From Bagarius yarrelli (taxonomy: Eukaryota > Chordata > Actinopteri > Siluriformes > Sisoridae), in the NCBI GenBank assembly GCA_005784505.1, contig VCAZ01000134.1, positions 707,397-771,396 on the forward strand: DNA of 64,000 nucleotides. The letters run 5' to 3'. Below, piece by piece: positions 23,101 to 34,807 of this stretch. The notes under the pieces were generated by a model that did not search any database, had not been told where the DNA came from, and saw nothing but the letters and a program-made list of their open reading frames with translations. The stretch's first letter is position 1, and each line of letters opens with the position of its first letter. Made by a program: the position numbers and the translations under genes.

Positions 23101-26100
23101 CGTCATCACCAAACGGTCATCGTATCATAGTCGAACAGAGAAAACTGTAGGATAGGTTGCAAAACGGGATTTGCAGTGTGTTGCTGAGAGAAGCCTTGAA
23201 AGGCTACGAGGTTTAGAATTTTAGCTCAAATAGCCCAGTCATACGTCTTTAGTGGCCTTTGTTGTGGAAAGACAGCCTTCTGCAAGCCGGTAAACGTTGT
23301 TGGACTGCAATAAAGACGATTACTCCATTCTTCTCAACTATAACTCAAGATTCTTATTTCAACATTTCAGCACTGACATACAACTCTTTATCATTTTAAC
23401 TTTTGTATATTTCACCTGATCCATTGGAGTAGAAGCCATGTGGACAGGGTTGGCAAGATGAAGAATTGTCAGGAAAGAATCCAGGATTACATGGAGGACA
23501 AGTCTGCATCTCTCCTGAGGCTGGAAGACTTACTGCTCCCTCTAAGTTCTCATTGCATATCTTTGGTTCAATCCATTTATACATCAGCTGCGTCTGTGAA
23601 AAGTCAAAACAAGAAATGTAAGTTAAATACTGTATACAAAATGTAACAAGACTGCATGGTACAATAAAAGTTACTCTAATTGGTTTTACCACTTTTTCAG
23701 CGTTATAATGCTTGTATGGATAATCTAAACAGTGAATTTCATGCTGTAGACTTCATTTTTACAGCTTTTTAAATGGTTGGTTTATGGTGGCATTTCACTC
23801 TATTTTATAGAAACATTTATTAACATAATGCAGAAAATAAGACTGTTAATGCTTGAATGTCAGTCAGGCATCCTTTTTACTAATAAATGTTATTAATTAC
23901 AGACCTTCTGCTATCATAAGTCTGAGACTAAAACAAAAAAATATACTGTAAAGTCCTTTTGTAAAAAAAAAAAAAAAATCAAAATGAAATAAATAGTACA
24001 TTTGTGAAAATGCCAATAAAAAGTGTGTACATACCATCCAAACATAACAATAAAATCTTTTAAAATTCTCACTGCAATATTTTATGCAAGTGAAAATGTG
24101 AATATAGTCAAAGCGTCCAGAAGTAGGCTAAGAAATCTTATATTTGGTTTGTATCACAGAAAATACTAGGTAGGTGTAAAAATACTCGAAATTATTTTAT
24201 TTTCTAGTTTGATTATCATGAATTGTTAGCAAATCCTTGTCTAATTTTTCCTGAGTCGTCCCATCGTCTTAACACCGGAAAAACTTAATTGCACTTTATT
24301 CAGTCTATTTTGTTTCTATCTAATACAGAAATTTTCCTTACTTGTTATACTTTTTTTTTTCCTAAAACATGATAATGGAAACATGTAAATGTGTTTTTAT
24401 TACCCTTTTAGACACTAATACCTTATTTGTTATAAAAGGTGTTTCTCAAATTACGATGTCTTTAACGATACCTGTCCACTGGAATCACAAGGCGTATGAG
24501 TGTAAAAGTAGTCACTGGATGTGCAGGGTGGCTTCTGCTGACATGTTTCTGACCCAATCTCTAAACACAGCACCAACACACACACCCACACCCACAAACA
24601 CATTTAGATCAAGTGATAGCACACACACACAGCAGCCAAATACATATGCCCTACAGCTACTTTGCTATAGTGTGCAACTTTTTTTATACCCATTTCTTGT
24701 TCTTGCATGTTTTAACTTATAGAGGTATAAAATAATACAGTTATAGGAGAAATTATAGAACAATTATATTTTTATCTAATTCTCCACAATATAACACCAG
24801 GTAAATTTACAAACAAATATGTATATGTTGTATAGTCATGTATAGTCATGGAAATATTATTTGTATGTGACTATATTAAACATACACTATGTGGCCAAAT
24901 GTACACCTTATCACCACACCCATAACCAAGGGCGCTGCTAACAATTTTTGGCCTACAAGGTTGGAAACTAATTCAATTCTGCACTGTTACTGCTAATAAA
25001 ACAGATCTACGTGTGCCCCCGAAGTGCATGGACCCTAAGAATTGCCCCACACCACCACTCTGCCCATAACTGTATCTGTTCTAAACTTTTGTTACATCAA
25101 TTGTACCCCAGACCTCCACACCCAACATTAGTGCCTGATCTCACTGATTATTTTGTGGCAAAATTAGAAAATCCCCACAGCCTCACTCTACAATCTTTTT
25201 ATTATAGAAATAGGAGTGAGACCAAATCTGAAATAAGATGTTCAAAATACACATATGAACCCAATGGCACTTTTGTTCATATAGTCAATGAACAAACAAA
25301 CACATACCTGAATATTTCTCTTCCTCACACTGCTGGCATGCCGTAGCTCCTTTATTGGAATAGGTGTTGGCTGGACAGAGGGTGCAGTGGGCAGCCCCGG
25401 GTTCAGGACTGTAGGTTCCAGGCTTACAGTGGAAACATTCTGATGTGTACGCAACCCCTGTGGAGAGTGAACCAAGCACTAGGAAAATTTGATCTTTTCA
25501 ATCATACTTGTAAAAATAAAAAAACAAAAGAAGTGTGACTACTGAAACGTAATCAACATCATAAATGGATGATTGTGGAAGGACAGTATCGCTTATAAGT
25601 GGCAGATTTTGGGCAATTGTGATGATGATGATGATGATGATAAGGAGGAGGAGGAAGAGGAGGAGGAGGATGATAATAATGATGAGGAGGAGGATGATAA
25701 TAATGATGAGGAGGAAGAGGAAGAGGAGAAGGATGATGACAATGATAGAACACAAACCTGAGATAGTGATGTTCTTTAGCAGAACTGGTTTAACAGCACT
25801 ACCATAAAGTGAGAACCCAGTAGTTCTCCAGTATAGCACATTGTTTCCTGTATTTAATTGCATCTAAAATACAAGGACACAGGACAAGGTTTATGATGCT
25901 GCTTGCAAAGCATGCAAAATGTATAACCATGCAAACATACAAATGTGCCCTCAAAAATGCACTCACATAGAAATGATTCCAGTCATTCTTAGTAACTCTC
26001 ATCCAGCGATTCTCAGAATCAGTAGACTGACACTGATCATTCTGAATCTGACAATCCAAACATACAGAACATGATCAGTTGATGGTTTAGGGCCTTGCTC

Positions 26101-29100
26101 AGGGTTCAAGCAGAGGCATTATGATGGATTTGATGTACTAAACTCATAACATGAACAACCCAACACCTGAAACACTGCTGATTCAGTGTCATAATTAAAC
26201 AATTCCTGTCGATGTACTAGCAAAAGCTGGCCATAAGGTTTTAGAAAGCATTGTAGACGATGTCAGTTGCCTACGTTTGATATTATAATACTCACATAGA
26301 ATTCAAAGAAGATGCTGTTATCAGGATACATATACCAGAAAGTGACTAAGCCGGGTTGCTTTAAATTTACAGCATAAGACAGTGTGGAGCTGCATTCATC
26401 TGTGTTGGAGGAAATGTAGTCCCCCGTAGGAGTCCAGGTTGAACTGAAGAGCATAAGAAGACACACACACGCACACACAAACATTTTTCAGTACAAAATT
26501 CCAATCCACTTAATGGTATTTAATTCAAATAATATTTGGATTAAAACACTTGTTTCGATAAGTTTTGTCCCATTCACAGTAAAAACAAGTTTGCTTAACT
26601 TGTATGGTGGACTATAGAAGTATATTCTGTACAATTTCTAAAAGGAGATGCAAATTGTGTTTTTTATATTTCGAGGCATAAATTGTGACGTAATCAAAAC
26701 ATAAAATTGCATTTTTTTTTTTTGTGAACACACAGTAAGTGCTAAAAACTCAATCCCTAAGCTTTACACTGCAACCTGTCAATCAGTATCAGGGGTGGAA
26801 CTAAACTGTGGGGCATGTTTGTATTCAGGACTCACAATCGACAGCCAATTAATGCTATTAATATTTTCTGATATTATTTTGGGTCTCTTATGTTATGTAT
26901 GAAGTAGTCTTACTTAGAACAAAAGCTTTCTGTTAGCATACACTTATTTATTGCTTACATTTTGCGAAGGTTAGTAAGCTATACACCACAGGCGAATGCT
27001 TAGAAAAAAAGGTTTTCACTTTTCACTGAGTACATTGACTTTCCAGTTCCTTTTGTCTTGCAAAGTATTTTTCTGCCTTATGAACTTTACCAAAATAAAG
27101 CCGGTAAGGAAATAACTGTTTACAGTGGAAGCGATTATCGATACTTTGACCCTCACCGAATGAAAATATGCTGTAAATATTAAAAAACAGGTAAACTGGC
27201 ATTGTATAAAACACTTTTCAATGTGCTGTTATAAGAAAAAAATAGCTTTAAGTGGTCGAAGTATGACATTAACTTATTGTGTATTATTTGCCTACAACAG
27301 CACACAACAGTGTGTTTTATTCAGTACTTATTTAGTGTGATATGTGTATGTAATGTTAAAACTAATTGATGTGATCGAAAATGGATAGTTGTGGTTTTTG
27401 CCAGACACGTTCTTCTTATATAAAAGGAAAATAATATAAATCTATTAAGAAATAAATAAAATAATAAATCAGGAGTATAACAACTACACATACACCTATA
27501 TACAGAAAATAACAACATGGTAAAGTAATTATAACACAATGAAATCATAATTTGATCAAATCTTTATCACAGCTACTCACTTGGAGCAGTTAGTGTTGAT
27601 GTTTCCTATATCCATATTCATGCCATGGCTAACGAAGCCAGCAGGTAGACTGTCCCACTCTTCGAAGGCCACACCTGTACCCAGGGAGTAGGTCCCTGCT
27701 GCACACTTATGACACTCCTGTGTCTTCATGTCCAGGTATTCACCTTCTTTGCAGGAAAATGCTGTCAACAGGTAAAACTAGTTAGTATAGTTTGCAATAT
27801 ATCACACTATATCACAGTTTTGTCTGTATGTTTTTTTTTTATTTACAGAAAGTTTACCTTTAGCATTCTTTTTAACAGGATGTGCAGCTTATATATCAAA
27901 AGTTAAAGCTGACAAGCAAACACTAACCTATACAGTTTTATCTTCAAAAGTTAAAAGTTAGTGGTAGGTCAACTAGTAGGTCAAGTACAGTAGGAAATAG
28001 GAAATCTAATACTTCCCTACTACAGCAGTCAACATTTGAAGTGGATCAAAAAAAATTTATAAAATTTGTCCTACGATAAGAATAGGTATTGTTTGAACTT
28101 TGTGGACGGTTTTGATTCCCTTTAAATGAAGACTAGGCGAAGGGCAGGACAAGTCGCCAGTCCATCACAGGGAGAAGAAAAGTCCCAGGGTGACCTACTG
28201 CTCCCCCTTGGATTTTAAAGTATGCATACAATACACACTTTACTATCTCATGAGCCAACAGAAGAGATGACTTATAATTTGCGGAAGTGGTGGAAATATT
28301 GTAAACAATATAATTTGGTTTATACATGCTGGAACAAAGCACCGTAAAGCCGTGTTACTCACTGCAGTGTGTTCCTTTAACTGGGTCAGGGAGACCTGTG
28401 CATGTGTCAGGCTTGTTGGGAATTGCTACTCTCCATCTGGACCCCAGAACATCACAATCGGTGTACTCGAAGTGATAATCTGACTGAGATAACAACACAC
28501 ATATACACACATTCATTATAATAGAATATAAAGCAAGCATAAAAAGCATAGTGTTAAATGAAGCCAGTTAGTATTTGGAATGATACAAATTTATCTTGTC
28601 AGACAAGTGAGGTAAACATACAGGTGAGGCAAGGCGGGTTTGTTTATATAGCACATTACAAACACAGTAGTAATTCTAAGTGCTTTCCATAAGATTTTAT
28701 TTTTCATAAAAAAATTACAACAATATAACAGAAAAACAAAGACATAAAGACTACTTATTTAACTAAAGAAAGCTTTTGCACGTCCTCATTTCATCAATGC
28801 ATTTGCAGAGGGAGTCAATAGGGTTGTAGTCATTTGCCATATAGAAAGGTAAACCTGTGGTAGTTTTTTCTCATCATTCGACTCAGTGGGAGCATATACA
28901 GGTTGAACAAGAGTGGTGCAAGAATTGAGCCTTGTGGGACTCCGCATGTCACAGAAGTCCACTTAAACGTATGATAACCCCTCCCCTTTAAATATGACCT
29001 AAAAAATTTCAGGACCATCCCAGAAAGCCCGTCCCAGTTATCTAGTCTCTTTTCAGGTGTCTTTGTGGTTCTTGTAGTTAAAATTATATGCTTGTAAATT

Positions 29101-31552
29101 GTTGTCTGTGGCTATTTAAGACATCTTTTTATGTACAATATTTTAACCACTATATTAAAATATAGTGTCAAATCAATATTTACACAGGTATCCGCCACAC
29201 CTTTTGACAACCACCTTCAACTAGGATGTTTAATTCCCATTCCCCTAAAGCTGCTTAACAGGAATTGTTTACTTACCGTGATGGTGAGAGAGACAATGAT
29301 AAAGCAGATTCTTAAACAAATTAATGCTCTATTACTACATGTAAATACAAATATTAACGAACAGTATCAGCTGGTTGGGTTTTTAAAAAAATCTTTCTAA
29401 AGTGCTTCGTTAGGTGTGGTATATTGCCCACTCGTCAGAACGTGTACACAAGGCTTTGAGAAACAGTAGGGCAACTAAGCCACATGTACCTATCTAAACC
29501 TGAATAAATACCACCTGGAGTAAGATTAGACCACAAGAACTAAGTACACTCAAATACTCTGTGTGAAGAAGAACTGGATTAATAGTTAACGAAATTGAAG
29601 TGCACAGGAAAAACGGTTCACCTTGGAAACTGTTTCTTATTAGTCAAGCTACATTAATTCTGTTTATGATGACACAAAAAACCCTCTATACACCCTTTAT
29701 CTAAGAGAAATACTAAAAAGTAATTAGAAAAAAATTGGTAAGTATTTGATAATATCAGTCAGGCTAAATGGAAGTGTCCTTGCCAGCACTAATCCAAGCA
29801 TTCATATTATTATGATAAAATCCAAGGCAACAGGACAGAGTGACCCACGTTTCTATGGTGTCTCTGCCTGCATTGTCTTTTCTGCAAGGTTTTTGTGAGG
29901 GTACAGAGTCAAAAACATAATATCATCATCCTAGAAAGTCAGTTAAAAATAATAAACATACTCTCTGGTTTGCCAGCACTTACAAGAAATAGTGTTAGAA
30001 AGAGTCTAACTGCTTCTCTATCACCAGATGTTAATTTCACACAGGTTTTAAACAAAACCTGCTTTCTTATCATCTCTTGATAAGATCTTCACACTGCCAG
30101 TTTTTACTTCACTCTTACTCACAACTCAGTTTAGCTCAGTGGCTGCTTACGTCTGCCTTCACTTCTTGAGATTCATTTTAAAGAGATGCCCAAAACATGA
30201 CCGAAACTTAAAAATTAAAAACGCCTTTATCAAATGAATAATCCAAGTGAACACCTGCTGAAATAACTGCTGTATGTGATCATGAGAGCAGAAGAAAAAT
30301 AAGCAGTTTGTTCAGGTCATGTAATTAATACATCATTTTCTAAACCAAAAGAAACTCCAAACTTTATCCGAACCAGACATTGTTTTAAAATTAATGTTAG
30401 CCTTGTCAGAGCCAGTCTTGTAGCATGCCTGTATAGATAGAGATAGAGATTATAGATTATAGAGATTATAGATGATAAGAACAGAGATCTGAAGTTATAT
30501 TAGTGTTATAATAGAACCAGATGTTTCACCTGTTCTTTTCTGCTCATATTTATGATTTCGGCTAAAACGATTAGTGATCAATTATGCATGTAATTGAACA
30601 AAAAAGAAAACCTATGTTGAATATTCAGTACAGCTGCAGAAAAGCCAGGGGATCTTTTAAGCATACATATAAACGAGTCATGCCAAAATACAAGCCAAAA
30701 CAATACATTATCTGGATGCAGGGCATAGACGATTACAGAAATTATTAACATGTCAAATAGAAAGATTAAAAAAATGTCCTGGACCAGATTTTAAGGTTCA
30801 CATTTTTAAAGAAAAAGAATAGTGACAGATGCTTAGTCTACTTGGGGCTTATTGCTAATTTAAAAACACACAGTTTTATTGTTTTACACTTTACATTTAG
30901 AAACAACTAAAACAACTGAACAGGGCTTTATTTAAACTTTTTATAAGACATTATTTTGCACTTTCTTGAACTACATGATGCACATTTAGAAGAAACACTG
31001 TTTTTCTTTTGCAAGATCCCTAGCATCACAACTATACAGATCTAAAAACAGTGTTAAGGTTTACACACACACACACACACAGAAAGTCTATCAGAGATGT
31101 TACAATTTTGTTGTAGCTTTTTTTATTTAGAAAATAAACTTAAATATTTGCTTTTGTAAAAAATTGTAGCATATAAAATAATTGTCTAGACGCTTATTCA
31201 CACTTTTAATATAATTTTAGGTGTTGTATTTTAAGGGACGGTGTAAAGGATGTTACAGTGCAAATTATATGTGATGATATGATATATGAGATACTTGGTT
31301 TTTGTGCCATGTTCCAAACATATGATATAAACATATAAAAACAACACGTGTGCAGGGGTTTATTTCTCCAAACCACATTGTACAAGACATTTAAACCCGA
31401 ATCCATGCGTGAAACTGCGGATCGTAAGCCGCTCTTACCTCAGTACAGCTGGGCAGCTGCATCGCCTCCAGCGCCCTTAAGAACACCAGCGCTAAAAATC
31501 CTTTTAGGATGAACTGCGAAATAACTGTCAACTCTAAAAGTTTCACTAACAT
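15792..31552 (-). CDS. elapor1: ELAPOR1 (KIAA1324/EIG121), 22 coding exons, frameshift in exon 21
   Basis: Type I membrane protein of trans-Golgi, endosome and lysosome, linked in mammals to autophagy and secretory granule maturation. Exons: 31439-31552, 28363-28483, 27581-27761, 26296-26443, 25967-26047, 25758-25863, 25308-25457, 24472-24560, 23416-23593, 22757-22885, 22338-22428, 22107-22212, 21821-21958, 20985-21248, 20605-20778, 19175-19325, 19007-19100, 18812-18913, 18497-18623, 16635-16813, 15966-16126, 15792-15860. Exon 1 encodes a hydrophobic signal peptide. The ectodomain has repeated Cys motifs (CPPCNPGFF, CQPCPHGFYSNGS, CPAGHY, CDGCSFHFLW). Exon 20 has DFWLK, one membrane helix and then a basic stop-transfer. 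The tail has YKYSKL and CELPAADSCAIMEGED. Wording such as LPASGEMQTCPPC favours ELAPOR1 over ELAPOR2. Total 2,953 nt leaves one extra base: exon 21 as read stops at 15984-15982, while exon 22 (TSDGFDSVPLK) is intact. Confidence 0.95.
15966..16126 (-). pseudogene. elapor1: elapor1 exon 21 with frame break in the cytoplasmic tail
   Basis: The exon enters in phase 2 and reads RLEYKYSKL...MEGEDAEDDLIY, then LTKILFHQN and a TAA at 15984-15982. In the +1-shifted frame the remainder reads as the expected family tail (SFFTKIKSYKRE) and joins exon 22 in phase. The break lies between about 16011 and 16000, near CTTACCAAAATCC. This could be a real allele, an assembly indel or lineage-specific truncation; only the frame disagreement is seen directly. 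The rest of the gene looks intact, so this is not a call that the whole locus is a pseudogene. Confidence 0.7.
16275..16345 (-). repeat. Family A SINE fragment
   Basis: Short minus-orientation remnant (TTTCGCAGATGCTCTTATC, then GATTGGGGGTTAGGG and GCTCAGGGGCCCA) in elapor1 intron 20. Confidence 0.5.
17945..18298 (-). repeat. DANA/mermaid-like SINE
   Basis: Minus-orientation copy in elapor1 intron 19, from GGGTCACCCTGGACAGGTCG through GGGAGAACATGCAAACTCC to the tRNA-like head (CTAAACCACCATGGTGCCC). Same family as 97-458. Confidence 0.7.
20109..20152. repeat. (ATT)n microsatellite
   Basis: Run of about eleven ATT units in elapor1 intron 15. Confidence 0.9.
24884..25290 (+). pseudogene. Decayed DNA transposon (Tc1-type fish repeat) in elapor1 intron 7
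   Basis: The left end ACACTATGTGGCCAAATGTA and right end TTTTGTTCATATAGT form imperfect inverted termini of the widespread fish element that begins TATATGGCCAAAAGT. The inner 3' part still shows a degenerate transposase-like C-terminus (PTLVPDLTDYFVAKLENP near 25110-25180). A second relic of the family is at 53355-53497. The right end lies about 17 bases from the exon 7 donor. Confidence 0.55.
25618..25745. repeat. GAT/GAG-rich purine tract in elapor1 intron 6
   Basis: (GAT)n followed by interleaved GAGGAG and GATAAT units on the plus strand, so a pyrimidine-rich CTC/ATC tract in the transcribed sense. It starts about 12 bases inside the intron from the exon 6 donor. It creates long artificial open frames of Asp/Glu, Arg/Met and Pro/His on different frames, which are not genes. 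Confidence 0.9.
26075..26170 (-). repeat. Decayed family A SINE
   Basis: Remnant order GGGCCTTGCTCAGGG, then CAAGCAGAGGCA, then CCAACACC in minus orientation, heavily diverged. Confidence 0.35.
28120..28200 (-). repeat. Fragment of DANA-like SINE
   Basis: GCGAAGGGCAGGACAAGTCG and CCAGTCCATCACAGGG match the 3' half of the DANA-like family in minus orientation. Located in elapor1 intron 2. Confidence 0.5.
28635..29045 (-). pseudogene. LINE fragment with reverse transcriptase remnant and 3' end
   Basis: On the minus strand, 28830-29018 encodes SVTCGVPQGSILAPLLFNLY, the reverse transcriptase GVPQGSxLxPxLFxLY motif of non-LTR retrotransposons; the YxDD motif is lost. Sequence at 28640-28700 looks like the 3' end (GTGCTATATAAACAAACC on the minus strand). 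It is a 5'-truncated dead copy in elapor1 intron 1. Confidence 0.7.
29046..31438. other. elapor1 intron 1, remainder
   Basis: AT-rich intron with a short (CA)n at about 31063-31082. No further exon, RNA gene or intact element was recognised on either strand. Confidence 0.45.
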
Positions 31553-32224
31553 CGTTGCAACAATTAAATGTATTAATAGACCAAAAAAAAACCCGTGTGT
31601 GAACGAAAAATGTGGAGAGAAAAAGAGAAGAATGTCCTGTCGGGGTGACCGCTGGTAATTTAAGTCTGGCGCTGCTGCCGTGCGCGTTTTATTGGCTCTG
31701 CGGGACTCCGAGCTGTGACACACCGCTACCGCTGGACACTAAACACACCCAAACACTGAATTCATCTGCAGGTCTGAAAAGCCTGTGTGAAGATTTAACT
31801 ACAATCATCTTCAGACACAGATATAGATTATTTTTTGGGGGGTTTTATTTGCATCATTTTAGGTTTAACATTCAAGAATTAAAAAAACAAATTATTAACC
31901 CCAGGGGGAAATTGCTTTGCACTGTTACAATTGCTCTTATTAAAGTGGAAAGATAGAAAGAAAGGAGAAAATTATAAAAAAATAAATAAAAACAAGTAGC
32001 AAGAAACAGTAACAAGAATAGATAATATATAAATAAAGATACTGTACAAAAAATGACTTGTAATTACACAGTAGTGTAGGAACCGAAGTTGTGGTGTGTA
32101 TCAAAGGCCTTTAAATACTATTGCAAAGATGGATGGATGGATTGATTGATTATTGCATTTGAAGAAATTGCACGTTAAAATGTTGCAGCATTTAAAGAGA
32201 TTTTATGTACGGTTCCTGTTTCCA

Positions 32225-32370
32225 TGCATTTACATTTGTGGCATTTGACAGACGACTTACAATTATTTATTTTAAACAACTGGGTAACTGGGTGTTACGG
32301 GCCTTGCTCAAGGGGGCAGCATTTGTAACTTGGTTGAGCTGGGAATTAAGGCCATAATCTTCCGGTTCGC
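32225..32370 (-). repeat. Family A SINE
   Basis: Minus-orientation, diverged copy (GTGGCATTTGACAGACG to AATCTTCCGGTTCGCAG). Confidence 0.6.
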
Positions 32371-32576
32371 AGTTATACAGAAACAATAACGCTTTTGGAT
32401 TTCCTGTATAGCTTTCACTTAATTGCATACAAATTCTTTATATTATTGCTCATAAAATAAGATGATTGATGTGGGTCAGGGCGCAAATCTTTTCCTTTCT
32501 ACCAACTATGCAAATAATCATTTGCATTCCCAACAAAATGACTTATTAGTTTCACATACAGTCTATTTACCATTAT

Positions 32577-32865
32577 TCATTTATTTATTCATTCTTTATA
32601 CCCGTTTATTCGGGATCACTGGAGTCTATCCTAGCCATCCCTAAAAGGGTGAATAGCAGGTGGGGTACACCCTGGGCAGGTCGCCAGTCCATCACAGGGT
32701 CACTCACACACACACACACACACACACCTATGGGCAATTTGGAATCACCAATTAACCTAACATACATATTACTCCATAACTAACATAAACTCCACCCGAA
32801 CCCGGGACTTCTTTCTGTAAGACAACAGTGTTAATCACTAAACCACTAACCACCGTGCTGCCCTT
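32577..32865 (-). repeat. DANA/mermaid-like SINE with internal (CA)n
   Basis: Minus-orientation copy from TTATTCATTCTTTATACCCG through GGTCGCCAGTCCATCACAGG and CTATGGGCAATTTGGAATC to CCACCGTGCTGCCC. Confidence 0.7.
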
Positions 32866-33082
32866 TTTATATAATTATTATAAATTGTCTAATTTTTAAC
32901 AGCAAGATTTTTTTTAACTGTCTTTTAAGCATTCGACCACTGAGCGGCGCTGCTGATAAGATGTAAGAATTACTGACCCCCTTACCCCCACCTGTGACTA
33001 GTCTCGTAGCAACAGTTGCCAAGTCAATAACTTAACTTAAACGTAGGACCTTTAACCACTTCTCAGAAGTCTTTGCGGGAAA

Positions 33083-34807
33083 ATGGCAGTGTCGCGAGAT
33101 CGAGACCCATTTTTTTTCCCCAAAAACGAGAACGAACAATCATTTAATGGGATTAAACCACGCCAGGTAACATGTTAATGACGTCATGCATTCCTAAAAC
33201 TAGAGTACGCGTATAACTGAATTCTGCAAAACATCCAATAAATGCGTGTTTCAGAAGCCGCCCTATAAAAAGCCCACACACATCGCGCAGAATGAGGAGC
33301 CGTGGAACCGCTTGAACCAAAGCCAGACTGTCTCCAGCATGAGAAAAAGTGTCCTGTTCCACAAAGAGGTGAGCTTTCTTTCAGTTTCACACAATTTTTT
33401 CTTACATGAATTTTCTCTCATTTTACTTGTTCTTTTCCTCAAAGACTTTGAAAGACAGTCTGGACTTTCATCTTAGTGCCGTTTATGATAACCATCTGGA
33501 CTTTTTATTAAACAAGAATGAAATATTGTTTCAAAGAGAATCTCTGCTAACAGATCAGGGGTAAGGATCCCATACAAAGCTAAACTTTAATGGATAAATA
33601 AAAGAAACACCAGGCATTAATACATTTTATTTTTTACTCCAGGGCAAAAGATGACGAGGCTCCAAAACAAGACGAACAAAATATAAAAATAAGTGTGTGG
33701 GTGGACCCCCAGAAAGCCTCCATACATAACACAGAGGGGGCAATCGGTAAGAACCACTTCTAGTGGATTGTATGTTAATGTGTAAAATAAAGCATTGTGT
33801 AAGTCACAGAACTTGATGAAAAGCTAATTCCAGAATAAGATTGAGGGGGGGAGACCCACTAAATTCTTTGGGTTACCATCTTAACACAAACACAGCATCA
33901 TTTTAGATTAACTTGTAATTTAAATGAACATTTGCTCTGACTAAAAACTAGGTCGAGTATACCACATCCGGATGGGTGATACCATCTTCTATTCAGATGT
34001 CGGTCAGCTGCATTGTGGGTATTGTTACGGGTATTAAGCACACAAGTGGTCTAGTGTTATTTAAACTTAAAATGGTAATTACGGTCGACACCTACACCGA
34101 TTAGAGATGGTCCTTGAATTGCCACTGCCGCTCCCATACTAGAAAAAAAAAAAAAAACTCTTTACTGCACCAAGCTTCACTACAGTGTTGGGACATGGAC
34201 ATTTGGACAGTCAATATATTGGTAGGAGGATGTTAGAAATGAAGCTACCAGGCAGAAGGCAAAGAGGAAGACCAAAGAGGAGGTATATGGATGGGATAAA
34301 CGAGGACATGAAGTTAGAGGGTGTGAGTGAAGAGGATGTAGAGAATAGGGGTAGGTGGAGGCAGAGGGGAACAGCCGAAAGGAGAAGATTGGGAATAAGT
34401 TTGCTTTGGTATGAATCTTGATGTGGAATCTGGGTTCCGGTAGTCCAATTTCAACTATTTGAGGAGGGAAAAAAGGAACCAGACTTAAATAATTTCCACA
34501 TTAGACTAACTGGGATCTTAATATCCAAATAAAGTTCATTCAGCAACGCCCTCAACCCCCAATTGCTCAGTTGTAACTGTAAATGAGAAATGTAACTTGG
34601 GCGTCCACCAAATGCTTTAAATGCAAAATAAACAATTGTCTAAATAACACAAACTAAACAGGTTTAATTTACCACTGAATGTACCGCAGATTTATAGTGA
34701 ATAATTCGGATTATTTTTGTATTTTTTCCCTTTTAGAGTCTCACCATAACGCATCTACAAACCGAGGCTACTCCAGAAAACACGACGGCGGATTTTATTC
34801 AACTTAA
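33083..34807 (+). CDS. cfap276: CFAP276 (C1orf194), ciliary microtubule-associated protein
   Basis: Small axonemal protein; in mammals a microtubule inner protein of ciliary doublets, with human variants linked to Charcot-Marie-Tooth disease. Five exons: 33083-33166, 33255-33368, 33445-33560, 33643-33746 and 34737-34807 (489 nt, 162 residues), all GT-AG and in phase. Diagnostic stretches: RDPFFFP near the start, PPYKKPTHIAQNEEPWNRLN (exon 2), SMRKSVLFHKETLKDSLDFHL, KNEILFQRESLLTDQG, WVDPQKASIHNTEGAI, and the family's C-terminal signature NRGYSRKHDGGFYST. About the usual family length. Human CFAP276 adjoins ELAPOR1, matching the neighbour here. Intron 4 contains a LINE fragment. Confidence 0.93.
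34178..34425 (+). pseudogene. LINE C-terminal endpiece in cfap276 intron 4
   Basis: Open frame ending in a retrotransposon-type C-terminus: GRRQRGRPKRRYMDGINEDM, then RGRWRQRGTAERRR, which resembles the basic GRPxxRWxDxIxEDM endpiece of non-LTR retrotransposon polyproteins. No reverse transcriptase lies upstream, so it is a truncated copy. Confidence 0.65.
34540..34635 (+). repeat. Family A SINE 3' half
   Basis: CAACGCCCTCAACCCCCAAT and TTGCTCAGTTGTAACTG followed by GGGCGTCCACCAAATGC, plus orientation, in cfap276 intron 4. Confidence 0.6.

Larger units (their letters stand above)
31553..33082. promoter_or_regulatory. Divergent intergenic region between elapor1 and cfap276
   Basis: The two start codons face away from each other across 1.5 kb. 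A CCAAT box on the minus strand (ATTGG at 31691-31695) lies about 140 bases upstream of the elapor1 ATG. The middle holds a family A SINE (32225-32370, minus) and a DANA-like SINE with (CA)n (32577-32865, minus). The cfap276 side has an RGYAAC/GTTGCC pair at 33008-33020. Confidence 0.4.

Noticed and set aside
25498..25863. Several overlapping open frames rich in Asp/Glu, Arg/Met, Ile/Leu or Pro/His
   Set aside because: They are translations of the GAT/GAG repeat in different frames; only 25758-25863 (minus) is real, as elapor1 exon 6.
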